Assembly: GCA_937899645.1 (NCBI GenBank)
Contig: CALCCD010000015.1
Coordinates: 17,063 to 81,062, forward strand
DNA: 64,000 nt
From: an uncultured cyanobacterium
GTDB lineage: Bacteria; Cyanobacteriota; Cyanobacteriia; Cyanobacteriales; Geitlerinemataceae
Reading direction: 5' to 3'
Part shown: positions 8,164 through 16,910 of the stretch, in pieces
Layout of the letters: each line of letters begins with the position of its first letter
How positions within the stretch are numbered: position 1 is the stretch's first letter
Made by a program: the position numbers and the translations under genes
Notes under the pieces: generated by a model
Told to the model about the DNA's origin: nothing
The model's input: the letters and a program-made list of their open reading frames with translations, nothing else
Databases searched by the model: none

Positions 8164-9714
8164 CTAGCGGAAGAATTGGACATTTTCGGGCGCTTCGTCC
8201 CGCCACATCTCGATTTTGTCTTCAGACTGGACGTAACTCAGCCCTTCGGAAACGAGACGCCCCTCTTCTTCCGTCGTTAGGGTCAAACTCACCGTGTACG
8301 CGAGCGCGGGGTAGACCCGAATTCGCCGCAGGCGTAGAGGCACGTCTCGACTGGCGAACTTGCGGGTTTCGCCGACGTTGATATTGAGAATAGTATCCTC
8401 GGAGAGAGCGGCCAGAGCTTCGAGCCGCTGCACGGCGAGATCCTCGGTCGCCCCCTTCACCGTCATCTTGCGACGCGAACTAAGTCGAGCTGTTGCGTGG
8501 GCCACCCCAGAGTCGAAGCCACCTGCGCCGCCCATCGCCGTTTTTACTTCCTGCCACGAGATATTCCGACGCGGGTTCGGGATCGCGACCTGGCGTTTGA
8601 TTGCACGAATCGACCGAAAATCGGCGCTGGCCTGAGTCCAGGGTGGTTTGGGGACGGAGTAGTAAAACAGGGTTAGGCGGCGGCGCTGGTGCTCCGGAGT
8701 CCACAGCCCCTCACCTTCCACATTCCCCACGTAGCCCACGTCGCGATTACCTAGGAGCTGGGCCGTGGCCATCGCGCCGTGGACGATCGACGTAACCTCG
8801 CGAGGCGTGCCGTACACGCGGATACTCTCGTCGGGCGCTTCGCGATCGGGCTGAATCTCAATCGCGCGATCGGGCGCTGTGGACTGCGCCGCCAGGTGAG
8901 AGTTGACGGCATCGTCAATATCGGCGCTGACGATAAACGTGCCCTCAGAGAGAGCGTCCCAACCTTCCTCGACCAACGACTCCCAAAAACCGCGCCAGCC
9001 ATTGCTGCGGATTTTCTCGATACGACGATCGCGCCAACTGGCAATCGTCCAGGAGTCGGCCCCTTTTGCGCCCCAAGACTGCTTCACGAACCGAGCGCCC
9101 CGCTCGCCTAACACCGACTCGAGCGCGCCCTGAGGCAGTCGCTTAATAAAGGCTCGCCCCGCCATATAGGCCCGAGCCGCCGCGTTCGAGCCCTGAAGGA
9201 ATCCAATACCCCGCAGCGTCGCCTTTGTCTCACCCCAAAGCTCCTCAAGCGCCTCAGAGCCAGACGACTGGAGGATTGACGTAGCCAACGCTCGACCGCC
9301 GATCACAGGCACGACCATCGACACGCCCGCGCCGAGCAATATCGACGCGCCCCATCCAAGGCCGCGACCCGCCAGCCCGCCAACGAGGCTCAGCGTGGCG
9401 TCGTTGCGAGCCTGGATCGCCTGCTTGATCTCATCGTCTGACGCCTGCCAGTCGAAATTTGCGAGAAAATCGAGCGCCGACACGAGCCCGCGCAGAATCG
9501 CTCCAGCCCCGCGCATCAGCCAGTTCGCCAAGCCTGAGAGAGCCCGACCGAGGAAGCCGACCACCCGACCGAAGAACCCCGAAATTCGCCCGAGTAAACC
9601 ACCCTGCTCGTTGCCCTTCAGAACCGGAGGGGTGAACTCGATCGTCTTCAGGCCGTTGCCGTCGGACAGAGCCTGCCGAATTTTTCGGCTGTTGCGGAAG
9701 AACCTTAGCGCCAT
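8164..9714 (-). CDS. Unknown 516-residue glycine-rich, partly hydrophobic element protein
   Basis: I do not recognise this protein. Residues 35-90 form a Gly/Leu/Phe-rich amphipathic stretch (GLLGRISGFFGRVVGFLGRA) and residues 110-150 a second hydrophobic segment (LVGGLAGRGLGWGASILL, VSMVVPVIGG), so membrane contact or insertion is likely. The C-terminal half is polar and mixed alpha/beta. It is last in a leftward run of three large genes, overlaps its neighbour by 10 bp, and has a good GAGAGGGG ribosome-binding site before the ATG at 9714. In a virion reading it could be a membrane or vertex component; in a conjugation reading, a pore. Both are guesses. Confidence 0.75.
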   Translation of the reverse strand: MALRFFRNSRKIRQALSDGNGLKTIEFTPPVLKGNEQGGLLGRISGFFGRVVGFLGRALSGLANWLMRGAGAILRGLVSALDFLANFDWQASDDEIKQAIQARNDATLSLVGGLAGRGLGWGASILLGAGVSMVVPVIGGRALATSILQSSGSEALEELWGETKATLRGIGFLQGSNAAARAYMAGRAFIKRLPQGALESVLGERGARFVKQSWGAKGADSWTIASWRDRRIEKIRSNGWRGFWESLVEEGWDALSEGTFIVSADIDDAVNSHLAAQSTAPDRAIEIQPDREAPDESIRVYGTPREVTSIVHGAMATAQLLGNRDVGYVGNVEGEGLWTPEHQRRRLTLFYYSVPKPPWTQASADFRSIRAIKRQVAIPNPRRNISWQEVKTAMGGAGGFDSGVAHATARLSSRRKMTVKGATEDLAVQRLEALAALSEDTILNINVGETRKFASRDVPLRLRRIRVYPALAYTVSLTLTTEEEGRLVSEGLSYVQSEDKIEMWRDEAPENVQFFR

Positions 9715-11600
9715 AGATCGCCCCTCTCGTTCTCGAGGTTGACCTCCCGCGCGAATGGGCGGGGCGTACGATCGTTTGCCTTAAAAAATCCCGAATCGTT
9801 GATGGTCGAGAGTAGGTCACGCAGGTTATCGGCAGCGCCTGGGTCGTTGGGGTCGAACGAACCGCCGCCGAACATCCGCTTTGCTCGTACCAGCGAGTCA
9901 ATCAGGTCGAGGACTTGCGTCGGCGATCGCGTCAGCGCATTTCGCGAAACTTCTGTACCAGCCAGGATTAACGACAGCGACTCGAACACCGAACCCTCCT
10001 CCTGCTCTTCCATCACGAGCAGCGTTCCCTCCGCTTCCTGATAGAGATCGAGCAGCGTCTTCTCGTCCGTATCTTCCAGGTCGAAGGCGTACGGCACTTT
10101 CTTCTCGACCTGGTTCCCTCGATAGCCCAAATAGCCAGCGTTGGCAGCGGCGTAGCTTTGGGCCACGATCGCGGCATTTTTTGCTCCGACAATCTCGAAA
10201 GCTAGCCGGGGGATTGCGCCGGTCGTCATAATCGAATTCTGCATCGACTCAACCGACAGCGAGTACAGCTCAGCCATGAACTCGGCCATGTTCGGCACGA
10301 CGATCTCCTCCTCCTCTTTCTCTTTCGTGAGGGGATTCGTATCGGCAATTTTGATTTTGACGGGGAACTGGCCGATAGTGGAATCGACCTGGTCGAGCAG
10401 GTGGGCCAACTGTTGGGGAAGAGAGGCCACGCGGACGGCGATCGCGTCGGGGTCGCCCTCACCAGGAGGCCGAAGCGTGAGAGCGCGCGGATCGAGCGGG
10501 CCGGGCAAGTCTTCCTCACCGGAGTAAGTGAGGTTCGGCAGGATCGCAGGAAACTCCAGATCGAAAACCCCCAGGTACTGGAAGACGTGATTTAGCAAAA
10601 AGAGCTGGTTCACGCCGCTGACGATATCTCGCGTCGTCCCGATAATTCTGAAGCCGAGCGGACTGTCAGGGTTGGGCTTCACGTCAATCGCCTGATATTC
10701 CTTCTCGCCCGCCCCAGAGCTGACCGAAATCGGGTAGCTCTCGCCCCTGCCGTGGATTTCGAGCAACGCGGAGGAAGTCGTCGGGGCAAGGTTCCCGAAG
10801 GTGCTCCACCCGCCGTAAGTCACGTACTCTGGAGCGCTTGCCCCCGTCGCGATAAACGAGGCGAAAACCGAGCCAGAATACCCCCACGCCGCCCGAGTCG
10901 TAGCGGCATCTTCTCCCATCAACCCCTGGTAGAGGCGATCGCGTACAGCCCCAGCGGGATCGTAAATCGCGTGCTGCGCGGCCAGGGAGAGCTGAGGGTT
11001 TAGGGCCGGGAGCAGCGCGACAGCCGCCGCTTGAACCTCGGCGCGCTGCTCGGGCGAGGCGAGCCGGAAGGTGGCCTCGAGGCCGAGCCCACCACCGACG
11101 GCGGGCAGGTTCAGCGTCCCGAACGGCGTCGAGACAGCCAGAGAATCGATCCAGCTCACCCCACCCTCGACCGCCGCCGTCATCACCTCGTCTACCCGTA
11201 TCGTCTCGCGTTGAATAGCCGCCGACAGCGCCTGAGCGTCCGCGCCCCAGTCGAAAAACGGGAGATCGATCCGGGATATCAACCCAGAGGCGATCGTGTT
11301 GTCAAAGAACGCCGACGCCCCCGAGAGCAAGCCCCGATGTCGAGTCCCCGTGTAGGTGGCCATGACGTGACCTCGACCGCCCCTCAGGCCAAAACTGGCG
11401 GTGTCCGGCGTGCCATTCCAGTCGTTGATATCGACGCCAGGAGGCGGGTCTTCAGAAGCCGGGATGCCGGGAGTAATTTCTACGGCCAGATTTAGCCCAA
11501 TCGTCACCTCTGTCGCGCCCAGCTCGCCAAGAAGGCGCTCGCGGTCGGCGGCAGAGGGCAAATTGACGGTCAGCGGCCTCAGGACGTAATTACGCGGCAT
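9705..11600 (-). CDS. Unknown 631-residue protein sharing a C-terminal module with its neighbour
   Basis: I do not recognise this family. Residues about 405-500 are related to the same region of the adjacent 618-residue protein: a STIGQFP-like start, a helical stretch, and ANAGYLGYRGN (about residue 486) followed by a PYAFD segment. The N-terminal 350 residues are Gly/Ala/Ser-rich with alternating hydrophobics, suggesting beta structure; no signal peptide is seen. The start overlaps the stop of the upstream gene by one base, implying translational coupling. Large size, repeat-like relation to the neighbour and position suggest a structural surface protein, but nothing proves it. Confidence 0.78.
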   Translation of the reverse strand: MPRNYVLRPLTVNLPSAADRERLLGELGATEVTIGLNLAVEITPGIPASEDPPPGVDINDWNGTPDTASFGLRGGRGHVMATYTGTRHRGLLSGASAFFDNTIASGLISRIDLPFFDWGADAQALSAAIQRETIRVDEVMTAAVEGGVSWIDSLAVSTPFGTLNLPAVGGGLGLEATFRLASPEQRAEVQAAAVALLPALNPQLSLAAQHAIYDPAGAVRDRLYQGLMGEDAATTRAAWGYSGSVFASFIATGASAPEYVTYGGWSTFGNLAPTTSSALLEIHGRGESYPISVSSGAGEKEYQAIDVKPNPDSPLGFRIIGTTRDIVSGVNQLFLLNHVFQYLGVFDLEFPAILPNLTYSGEEDLPGPLDPRALTLRPPGEGDPDAIAVRVASLPQQLAHLLDQVDSTIGQFPVKIKIADTNPLTKEKEEEEIVVPNMAEFMAELYSLSVESMQNSIMTTGAIPRLAFEIVGAKNAAIVAQSYAAANAGYLGYRGNQVEKKVPYAFDLEDTDEKTLLDLYQEAEGTLLVMEEQEEGSVFESLSLILAGTEVSRNALTRSPTQVLDLIDSLVRAKRMFGGGSFDPNDPGAADNLRDLLSTINDSGFFKANDRTPRPFAREVNLENERGDLWR

Positions 11601-13456
11601 CAGTCGTCACCCTCCTGACCCTGGCGCTGCCCCTCTTCGCTTCGATACTCAGCCGTGGCGTCACGCGCCTCGGGCGTCGAGTCGGGCGGCGTCGTCTTCC
11701 AGGAGCCATTGCCGATCGCGGCGATCAGCTCATCAAGACTTTCCCCCACGTCGCCATCTACAGCCTGGGAGACGAGCTGAATCGCGGCCCGAAGGCTCGA
11801 CGGCGACTCAGCCTTGAGCCCGCGCACAATCTCGACGGCAACCTGAATCTGGGATAGATACCCCGCAACGGTTTCTGTGTCCTCGGAGCGCCAGACGGGG
11901 ATGGAGGCGACACTGCCGCCGAGGATCGTCGCCGCCGCTGAGTCGGAAAAATCGAAGGCGTTGACAAGCGCCTGATTGACGAGATTGCCCCGATACCCCA
12001 AAAAACCTGCGTTCGCCTTAGAGTAGCTCTGCCCGACAGTTGCGGCGATCTTCGCCTTAATCGCCTCGGAGCCGCAGCGTAAGGTGGCACTGAAGTTCGC
12101 CTCGGTCTGGGCCGCGATTTGGTGCTGCATCACCAGCATGTCGAGCAACATCTCAGCAATCGACTCGTAGCCAGCATTCGAGACGTTAAAAGCTCCACCG
12201 ACAGGAGCCTTGACGGTCAAATTCGCGGGGAACAGCCCGATTACCGAATCGAACTGCTCGTACATGGTCTTAATCATCTCGACCAGCGATCGCACCTCGT
12301 ACTCCGAGCGCGCCTCTCCCGTGGCGGTCGCCTTCAGGCCCGGCAGCTCTCCCGGCAGCTCGCTATGGGCCACGCCGGTAATCTCCGAGATGTCGTACAC
12401 GACATCCTGGGTCTCGGAGTCCAGCTCTAGGTTCTTAGTGGTGTTGCGGAGGAGCTTGCGAAGCATCGCCTCCATATCGCGGCAGTTGCAGCTCATACCG
12501 TCGTCATCTCCTGGGTCGTCGTTACGGGGCGGGTCGATCGCGGGCTCGTCACGCTCTGGCCATTCGCAGCGATCCTCCTGGCCCGCACGTGGGATGACAT
12601 CGAAGCTGTAGGTTCCCACCGAGTCAATCTGAACCCGTTCGCCGCCGCACTGAGACCAGGTACTCCCGGCGGAGCTGATAATCGTCCTAAAGATATTTCG
12701 GCCAGTGCGACGGGAACGCCAGCCCCAATACTGCGCCGTGGACTCCCACCCCGATCGGTCGGTTCCGTTGCGAGCAGACTGCGTCTCGACGAATTCCTCG
12801 TGTAGGTCCGAACGAAACCTGTAGCTGACGATCCGCCGTCGCCCCTGGTCGTCCGAGCGAGAGGCGTCTATTGGCCCTCGAAAGTAACCGGAGCCATCAG
12901 CCTTAGCGATCCAGCCGCAGCCCCGCCCAGACTGAGTGACGACCCCCTCTCGATAGATCGTCACCGAGCAACCCGTCGGGACGATCGGCCCAACCCGGCC
13001 ACCGTCACTACCGCCACCGCCACCGCCGCCGCCACCGCCGCCCTCTGGCGGCTGCGGGTAGATTTCCTCAATCCAATCGGGCAGCGTGCCGTCGGCAACG
13101 GGGTCGATTCCAATCGGGTTCAGCACGTCAATTACGTCACCCAGCATCTCGACGATCAGATCGCCTAGCGATTGGTCGAAGTCGTTCCGCGTCCACTCGT
13201 AGCCGATCTCGACCGCATTGAGGAACCGAGCCAGCGCTTGGCGGCGCGCAGCATCCGCCAGCGATGACAGCGTACCGACGACATCCCCAAACGATGGCGC
13301 GCGATCGAGGACGTTATTGAAGCGATCCATCCAGCCCTCGCCCAGCTCCATCGACTCCAGGTCGAACAGGTTCGAGGCATCGGGAACCGTGTCGTATCCG
13401 CCAACTGGCAGAAGGACTTCGGGCAAGATTTCGGTTTCCTCAAAAGTCGGGGACAT
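11600..13456 (-). CDS. Unknown 618-residue modular protein with poly-glycine linker
   Basis: Three parts are visible. Residues 1-135 are acidic and helical. A run of eleven glycines (139-149) then links to a beta-rich domain (about 155-320) with regularly spaced Trp, Tyr and Cys (for example YREGVVTQSGRGCGWIAK). A helical C-terminal part follows, with a CNCRDM motif near 325 and the module shared with the downstream 631-residue protein (SVIGLFPAN, then ANAGFLGYRGN near 481). The linker-separated domain plan is typical of fibre, spike or adhesin-like proteins; function is unknown. It is first of the three coupled large leftward genes and lies 8 bp after a small basic ORF. Confidence 0.78.
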   Translation of the reverse strand: MSPTFEETEILPEVLLPVGGYDTVPDASNLFDLESMELGEGWMDRFNNVLDRAPSFGDVVGTLSSLADAARRQALARFLNAVEIGYEWTRNDFDQSLGDLIVEMLGDVIDVLNPIGIDPVADGTLPDWIEEIYPQPPEGGGGGGGGGGGSDGGRVGPIVPTGCSVTIYREGVVTQSGRGCGWIAKADGSGYFRGPIDASRSDDQGRRRIVSYRFRSDLHEEFVETQSARNGTDRSGWESTAQYWGWRSRRTGRNIFRTIISSAGSTWSQCGGERVQIDSVGTYSFDVIPRAGQEDRCEWPERDEPAIDPPRNDDPGDDDGMSCNCRDMEAMLRKLLRNTTKNLELDSETQDVVYDISEITGVAHSELPGELPGLKATATGEARSEYEVRSLVEMIKTMYEQFDSVIGLFPANLTVKAPVGGAFNVSNAGYESIAEMLLDMLVMQHQIAAQTEANFSATLRCGSEAIKAKIAATVGQSYSKANAGFLGYRGNLVNQALVNAFDFSDSAAATILGGSVASIPVWRSEDTETVAGYLSQIQVAVEIVRGLKAESPSSLRAAIQLVSQAVDGDVGESLDELIAAIGNGSWKTTPPDSTPEARDATAEYRSEEGQRQGQEGDD

Positions 13457-13464
13457 CGGCAGGT

Positions 13465-13665
13465 TTAATCGCTGGCGTAGTTGGCGTCGGTGCTGCGAAC
13501 CTCAAGCGGGAAGAGGTGGCGGCGCTTGTCGCGGTTGATGGCCTGACGCGCCAGATATGCCGCCTTTCGGCGTGGCGTACGGCAGTAGCGCGGGTACTGA
13601 ACCCGTGGGATCGGATTATCGCGAACGGGCGATCGCCGGTTGTCAAATATCGCGAGGTTGAGCAT
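13465..13665 (-). CDS. Small basic protein of unknown function (66 aa)
   Basis: An Arg-rich 66-residue protein (pI clearly basic; RRKAAYLARQAINRDKRRH near residue 35). Its ATG overlaps the TAA of the upstream gene (TAATG), and it ends 8 bp before the next gene, so it fits the tightly packed leftward operon. A frame-shifted alternative over the same bases has no such coupling. Basic proteins of this size may bind DNA; I recognise no family. Confidence 0.6.
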   Translation of the reverse strand: MLNLAIFDNRRSPVRDNPIPRVQYPRYCRTPRRKAAYLARQAINRDKRRHLFPLEVRSTDANYASD

Positions 13666-14435
13666 TAGCCGCACACCGTAAGAGAGAGGGTCGCATTTGA
13701 CTCGCTGACGGCGTACAGCGCGCCCGAAAAGCCGTGGAGGTCGTAACTCGACCCTTTATCGAGCAGCAGCACGCCGGAGCCCTGGGACGGCTCGGAGTCG
13801 AGGCCAATCCACGTCTTGACGCTGGACTGAGACGAGATTGCAAAATACGATCGCCCGACCTGGGCAGGGGCGATCCGAATCGGGCTCGCGCCGACCGAGA
13901 TAAGCGCCTCGGTGCAAGTCGAGAACGACCCAGGATCGCCAAAAGCAGACCCGCCGCCGCCGCCTTCCTCCGCAACTGGAAGTTCGACGACGCCGCACCC
14001 AAAAACAACCAGCTCGTCATCGGCTTTTAGTCCGCCGTGACCCACGTCTCGAACCCTCGCCCCAAGCTTCACCCCCGGCCCGATCGCAAAGTCGCCGTTA
14101 TCAGTAAAAAACTGCATCAGGTTCAGAGCGTAAGACGGCGGGCGGTTCAGACAAGAAACGCGAGACAGTTCGAGCCACTCATCATCGACCGACTGCAAAA
14201 GCTGCAACTCAACGCGGGGAGATTCCCACTCGACCTTACGGATAGCTTTAATCCGCTCGGCTCGTGTCATCTCGGGCTCCAGCTCGGGAATCTCCGCCGG
14301 AGGCAAAGACGAAACGGCAATTCTTAACCGCAAAGACTGGAGATAGCAATCCCCCTCCTCGCCATGCTCAAAAAACGAGATTATTCCGCCACCAGACGCC
14401 CCGTAAATCCGCTTTTGCGTAGAGAATGTCGGCAT
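13665..14435 (-). CDS. Unknown 256-residue element protein
   Basis: Not recognised. The protein starts MPTFSTQKRIYGASGGG and is beta-rich, with a Gly run (about residues 158-163, EEGGGGGS) separating an N-terminal half from a C-terminal half rich in Ser and Gly (SYDLHGFSGALYAVSESNATL), reminiscent of a small beta-sandwich. Longer starts at 14459 or 14480 would overlap the divergent gene at 14458, so I prefer the ATG at 14435, although its ribosome-binding site is weak. Only 22 bp separate it from that divergent gene. Confidence 0.65.
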   Translation of the reverse strand: MPTFSTQKRIYGASGGGIISFFEHGEEGDCYLQSLRLRIAVSSLPPAEIPELEPEMTRAERIKAIRKVEWESPRVELQLLQSVDDEWLELSRVSCLNRPPSYALNLMQFFTDNGDFAIGPGVKLGARVRDVGHGGLKADDELVVFGCGVVELPVAEEGGGGGSAFGDPGSFSTCTEALISVGASPIRIAPAQVGRSYFAISSQSSVKTWIGLDSEPSQGSGVLLLDKGSSYDLHGFSGALYAVSESNATLSLTVCG

Positions 14436-14457
14436 AGAAACAGCGAGGATAAGCACC

Positions 14458-14931
14458 ATGTCGAGCTTCAACCCAGGCAACAGCAGCCTGCAATCGGCGA
14501 CCCGAGAAGATGCGTTTCTGGAGTCATTGCAACTCTATCGCAAAAACCTCAATGACGACGCATTGGCAGACATTGAATTCACAGTAGCGGAGAACTTAAC
14601 CCAACTCCGAGTTAACGCCATCATCCCGATTGTCTCCACACCTTCAGCCACTGGGACTCTAGCCATTGAACCAGTCGAAGAAAGCTCGTTCTCCTGGCAA
14701 AGCGACCCGACATCTGACGCAACGGCTTCGACTCTTATCGGTCAGTTTTTCCTAATAACAAACCAGCTAAATACTTCGGCAGGAAATAACCAAGAAGAGG
14801 GCGTGGGCGACCCAATGCAGCTTCAAATCAACACGGACAACGGGACGGCAACCATTGCGGCTCGAATAACGCTAGAAGATACCGACGAGCCCTACGGTGG
14901 GCTGGCTTTTTCGGCGAAAGAGTTCACGTAG
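14458..14931 (+). CDS. Candidate coat-like protein, paralog A (157 aa)
   Basis: Unrecognised family, but clearly related to the leftward gene at 16176-16664: both begin with a GNSSL-x-SAT motif, then LYR-NL, a beta-strand region, a DP-SD-xxA-TL segment, and GDP-x-x-x-x-I-TD near residue 120. The predicted strand-rich, 160-residue build, Thr/Ser/Asn-rich composition and absence of a catalytic motif suit a capsid-like or other structural subunit. The ATG has a GAGGAT site 9 bp upstream. It is the lone rightward gene between leftward ones and ends at a bidirectional hairpin. Confidence 0.72.
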   Translation: MSSFNPGNSSLQSATREDAFLESLQLYRKNLNDDALADIEFTVAENLTQLRVNAIIPIVSTPSATGTLAIEPVEESSFSWQSDPTSDATASTLIGQFFLITNQLNTSAGNNQEEGVGDPMQLQINTDNGTATIAARITLEDTDEPYGGLAFSAKEFT

Positions 14932-14953
14932 GGACGCCAGGAAGCCAAGCAAA

Positions 14954-14975
14954 AAGCGAGGCAGAGACCTCGCTT
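14954..14975. terminator. Bidirectional terminator hairpin
   Basis: AAGCGAGG and CCTCGCTT form an 8-bp stem with a 6-nt loop, flanked by an A tract on the left and a T-rich stretch on the right. It lies between the convergent ends of the genes at 14458-14931 and 14975-15346 and can serve both strands. Confidence 0.7.
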
Positions 14976-15346
14976 CAAGACTTTTCTATTACGACCGAGA
15001 CCGACAGCGGTTCCGGTCGCCTTACTTTTGGGTATCGATAGATATCGAGACTCCTTCGCGTAATTCCGCTGGTTTGATAGCCGGGTGGAAAGGGCAGGGT
15101 CACGACCCGTGGCTCGGGCGAGTCGTCGATCCAGATCAACTTATCCTCGCCGATCTCAGTCCCGCCGCCGTCGAGATAGTAGACGGGGCGCAGGACGATG
15201 CCGCCAGAGTGACGCTTCTTCCAATCCGCCCAGTTATCGACGGTGAACTGAAGCCGGAACCGTTCGGAAAATTCAACCTCGGCGGTACGTATCCAGTCGC
15301 GAAACGGGAGGTCCAGCGTAGCGAAGGCTTCCCAGGTTACGGGCAT
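14975..15346 (-). CDS. Unknown 123-residue element protein
   Basis: Not recognised. Trp- and Tyr-rich with alternating polar and hydrophobic residues (FRLQFTVDNWADW, GIVLRPVYYLDGGG), suggesting a compact beta fold. Its start overlaps the end of the upstream gene by 10 bp. It belongs to the leftward cluster headed by paralog B (16664), and its stop lies within the terminator stem. Confidence 0.65.
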   Translation of the reverse strand: MPVTWEAFATLDLPFRDWIRTAEVEFSERFRLQFTVDNWADWKKRHSGGIVLRPVYYLDGGGTEIGEDKLIWIDDSPEPRVVTLPFPPGYQTSGITRRSLDIYRYPKVRRPEPLSVSVVIEKS

Positions 15347-15564
15347 TCCTCGAAATCCTCGCCTTGCGTGACCTCATCGTATTCGCCACCGCCCAGGTAC
15401 TCGTCAAGCCGTTCCGGAGTCGCGGCTTCGAGAACGCCGCGCTCGCTCAAGACGTAGTACTGGGCAGTCGAACCGGGCGGCAGCGATGAGTGCAGAATAT
15501 CGCTAAAGCCCGGATCGCCTGGAAGCATGATCAGCCGTCCGACGGTGGCACTGTTTACGACCAT
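15337..15564 (-). CDS. Unknown 75-residue acidic element protein
   Basis: A small acidic protein (C-terminus LGGGEYDEVTQGEDFEECP). It overlaps both neighbours by 10 bp, which supports it as a real, translationally coupled gene. A short hydrophobic region near the N-terminus (TVGRLIMLPG) is too weak to call a membrane segment. Function unknown. Confidence 0.6.
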   Translation of the reverse strand: MVVNSATVGRLIMLPGDPGFSDILHSSLPPGSTAQYYVLSERGVLEAATPERLDEYLGGGEYDEVTQGEDFEECP

Positions 15565-16145
15565 CCTGCTGGTAACGTAACGCCATCGGAAATCATGGTC
15601 GAGACGGTATCGACATCGCCCGTGCCTCCGCCCTCGATCGCCTTCCGAGCGCGCACAGGAGAAAGGATTTCCGTGCCGTCCGTGGCGATGATTGAGTTAG
15701 GAGACAAAATCCCCTTGACCGTCGCAGGCATGACCTGAACCCCGAGCGCTGCGAGGTCAGTAGCCCCGATCTTGTTGCGGACTTCGACGGGCTGACGCCA
15801 GCAGTAATCAACCCCGCCTACGTCGATGAACACCATGACCGACTTCTCCGAGGCAGCAGGCCGCGCAGGGGCTACCTCACGCTTAATTGAACGGAGGGCG
15901 GGGTTGGTGAGTTGCCCCTTATCGACAAAGGATGTGACGCCAGAGGTCTTAATTTGAGCGCGGGCAGGCTTAGGTCGATCGGTGCCGAAGACGACCGGCT
16001 TGGCGAGCGTAGCCCCCTCTACATCGGTGTGACCGAAGATGGCTCGATCGGCGGCAGCGAGAGGAGAGTTCCAGCCGTAAAGGACGGTTGCAACATTCTG
16101 TAATCCAACGAACACAGGGGTCCGATCGCGATATCTGTTAGGCAT
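15555..16145 (-). CDS. Unknown 196-residue element protein
   Basis: Not recognised. The N-terminal third is rich in aromatic and small residues (TPVFVGLQNVATVLYGW); the middle is Pro/Ala/Lys-rich (REVAPARPAASEKSV); the C-terminal third is Gly/Ser/Thr-rich (IEGGGTGDVDTVSTMISDG). No catalytic motif is seen. It lies 30 bp downstream of paralog B and is coupled by overlap to the 75-residue gene, so the set 14975-16664 is probably one leftward operon. Confidence 0.68.
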   Translation of the reverse strand: MPNRYRDRTPVFVGLQNVATVLYGWNSPLAAADRAIFGHTDVEGATLAKPVVFGTDRPKPARAQIKTSGVTSFVDKGQLTNPALRSIKREVAPARPAASEKSVMVFIDVGGVDYCWRQPVEVRNKIGATDLAALGVQVMPATVKGILSPNSIIATDGTEILSPVRARKAIEGGGTGDVDTVSTMISDGVTLPAGWS

Positions 16146-16175
16146 TTCTCAGAAAAAATGAAGGACTAGGGGGAA

Positions 16176-16664
16176 TTAGGAAACCGGGGCGGCTTCCTGG
16201 AGGTAGTCCTCAATCGAGAACGCGATCGCAGCCCCTGAGGCGCTGGAAAGCGAGCAGTTAACGTCAATCGTTACCGTCTCGTCGTCCGTGTCGATCGACA
16301 TCGAGACCGGATCGCCGATAACACCGGCCAGAAGGTCTCGCCCTTGGATCGTGTGGGCGATCGCCATAATTGCGCCGGGAAGGGTCGCGGCCTGAACGTC
16401 GCTGACGGGGTCGGGAGTGAAGCTGAAGCCGTCATCCGTCTCGTCAAGAAGGCTCGTTGTCAGGACGCCGTTTCCGTCCACTTCTGAAGTGAGGGGCAGT
16501 ACAGCCAAAATTCGCAAGCTGCTCGCGTTCCCCGTGAAGGTTAGCCCCACGGAGCCTGCTGCATCAGACTTCAGATTCGATCGGTAAAGAAATAGCGCCT
16601 CAGCGAGAGCGCTTTCGTACGTTGCGCTAGACAGAGACGAATTGCCGGTGTCGATAATTGCCAT
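16176..16664 (-). CDS. Candidate coat-like protein, paralog B (162 aa)
   Basis: Paralog of the 14458-14931 product: MAIIDTGNSSLSSAT aligns with its GNSSLQSAT, LYRSNLKSD with LYRKNLNDD, and GDPVSMSIDTDDETVTI with GDPMQLQINTDNGTATI. It is strand-rich and lacks catalytic motifs. I start it at the internal ATG 16664, where similarity begins; the open frame continues upstream to 16883 but that part is AT-richer and unconserved between the pair. The 5' region carries a 24-bp near-palindrome that may control it. Two diverged copies of one structural protein in one element is the pattern of two-subunit shells, which is inference here. Confidence 0.74.
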   Translation of the reverse strand: MAIIDTGNSSLSSATYESALAEALFLYRSNLKSDAAGSVGLTFTGNASSLRILAVLPLTSEVDGNGVLTTSLLDETDDGFSFTPDPVSDVQAATLPGAIMAIAHTIQGRDLLAGVIGDPVSMSIDTDDETVTIDVNCSLSSASGAAIAFSIEDYLQEAAPVS

Positions 16665-16746
16665 GTGATTGATACTTGGTGTTGCTGAACAAGGAATAAA
16701 CCAAATACATGGACTAGGCAATAGGTCAACAAGGCTCGTGAATGCT

Positions 16747-16770
16747 TTGTGCAACTTATAAGTTGAGCAA
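16747..16770. promoter_or_regulatory. 24-bp near-perfect palindrome, candidate operator
   Basis: The core CAACTTATAAGTTG is a perfect 14-bp palindrome, and flanks extend it to 24 bp with one mismatched pair of positions per arm. It lies in the divergent gap between paralog B (leftward) and the small basic gene (rightward), where a regulator of the structural genes would be expected to bind. Confidence 0.5.
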
Positions 16771-16910
16771 AAGACTTGGGCCTTTCCGTGAGGATTTAAA
16801 ACATAGCCAGACCCACCGCCACTAGGCCGGTCTAGCGCAGCTTCGACGAGCCTTGACGAGTGCTGGCACGAATAGAAGCTCATCTTGGTATTGACGTAGG
16901 CGGCAGCGGT

